Source: Pseudomonadota bacterium
GTDB taxonomy: Bacteria; Myxococcota; Myxococcia; Myxococcales; Myxococcaceae
Length of the DNA: 5,516 bases
Direction of reading: 5' to 3'
Assembly (NCBI GenBank): GCA_023424585.1
Contig: JAFADT010000842.1
Coordinates: forward strand, 1 to 5,516
The notes beneath the pieces were generated by a model. It saw nothing but the letters and a program-made list of their open reading frames with translations. It was not told where the DNA came from and did not search any database. Made by a program: the position numbers and the translations under genes. Below, piece by piece: positions 5,250 through 5,516 of the stretch (position 1 is its first letter; every line of letters begins with the position of its first letter).

Positions 5250-5516
5250 CTACGGGGTTCCCCCGGAGGTCCGACGTCCGGAGCGCTGCGCTTGTTCAGC
5301 CGACTGACGCTTCACGATGTGCTCGGTCAGCTCCTTGCGCACCGCTTCCCACTCCGCCGGGTCCCGGGAGATCTCGTACCCGGACTTCGCCAGCCGCTTC
5401 GCCGCCGTCCTGGCGAAGGCGCCGTCGCCCAGCGACGTGAGCAGGCGCAGGTATTCGTAGTCCTCCAGGCCGTCGCGGATGTGTTTCAGCCGCAGGGACA
5501 CCACGGGGTGGTGCTG
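5250..5516 (-). CDS. C-terminus of a DUF4091 / GH123-like putative glycoside hydrolase (5'-truncated by window edge)
   Basis: The frame runs from the right edge of the window to a TAG at 5250-5252, leaving 88 visible residues that begin QHHPVVSLRL. A GTG at 5502-5504 exists, but it lies inside the conserved domain and is not the start. The stretch SLRLKHIRDGLEDYEYL (visible residues 7-23) is the characteristic C-terminal motif of DUF4091 proteins (PF13320, the domain found in GH123-type glycosidases), where RDGxxDYE is strongly conserved. The catalytic Asp-Glu region and any signal peptide would lie outside the window, so activity cannot be judged. After the motif the protein has a helical segment (AKRLAKSGYEI, AEWEAVRKELTEHIV) and a hydrophilic Arg/Ser/Gly tail. 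It lies 25 nt upstream of the DUF3108 gene on the same strand and probably shares its mRNA. The substrate is unknown; a glycan role is inferred from the family. Confidence 0.8.
   Translation of the reverse strand, partial: QHHPVVSLRLKHIRDGLEDYEYLRLLTSLGDGAFARTAAKRLAKSGYEISRDPAEWEAVRKELTEHIVKRQSAEQAQRSGRRTSGGTP

Noticed and set aside
4136..5440. Plus-strand open frame of 434 codons starting at an ATG overlapping the porin start codon (shared CATG)
   Set aside because: It runs antisense to the DUF3108 gene and across the terminator, with His/Arg/Val/Gln-rich low-complexity composition. The overlapping start codons are a trivial property of CATG.

Overview
The window is GC-rich, densely coding DNA with strong third-position GC bias. 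It encodes lipoproteins, an outer-membrane barrel and a DUF3108 protein with a long Pro/Ala/Ser linker, so it comes from a diderm bacterium. The overall style fits a myxobacterium (Myxococcus/Corallococcus-like). That placement is inference from composition and protein style; no marker gene is present. No RNA genes, insertion sequences, integrases or CRISPR arrays were seen.

Layout, left to right. Bases 1-234 (+) hold the last 77 codons of a helical protein of unknown function. It converges with a three-gene minus-strand operon across a 13-base gap that contains a perfect 12-base palindrome. The operon reads 4137 to 248: an outer-membrane beta-barrel porin, an imelysin-family (M75) lipoprotein with its GxHxxE motif, and a di-heme oxidoreductase lipoprotein (DUF1111/DHOR) with two CxxCH sites. 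Spacing is 54 nt between the first two genes. Between the second and third it is either 20 nt or a 1-nt overlap, depending on the start chosen. Upstream of the porin is a short AT-rich stretch with nested inverted repeats and a possible promoter. Just beyond lies an intrinsic terminator (4203-4232) that closes a second minus-strand transcription unit. That unit holds the C-terminus of a DUF4091/GH123-like putative glycosidase (5250-5516, cut by the window edge) followed 25 nt later by a secreted DUF3108 protein (4256-5224).

How the genes may work together. Imelysin and DUF1111 proteins are known neighbours in iron-regulated clusters, and EfeO of the Efe iron system carries an M75 domain. The porin of this operon has an unusual, extremely glutamate-rich strand region that could line a cation path. 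The three products therefore look like one envelope module for metal (probably iron) capture: pore, metal-binding lipoprotein and di-heme redox lipoprotein. No inner-membrane permease is visible in the window. The function is inferred from family membership and gene order. The DUF4091-DUF3108 pair looks like an independent envelope or carbohydrate unit.

All five minus-strand genes lie in the same direction, so readthrough of the 4203-4232 terminator would enter the porin operon.
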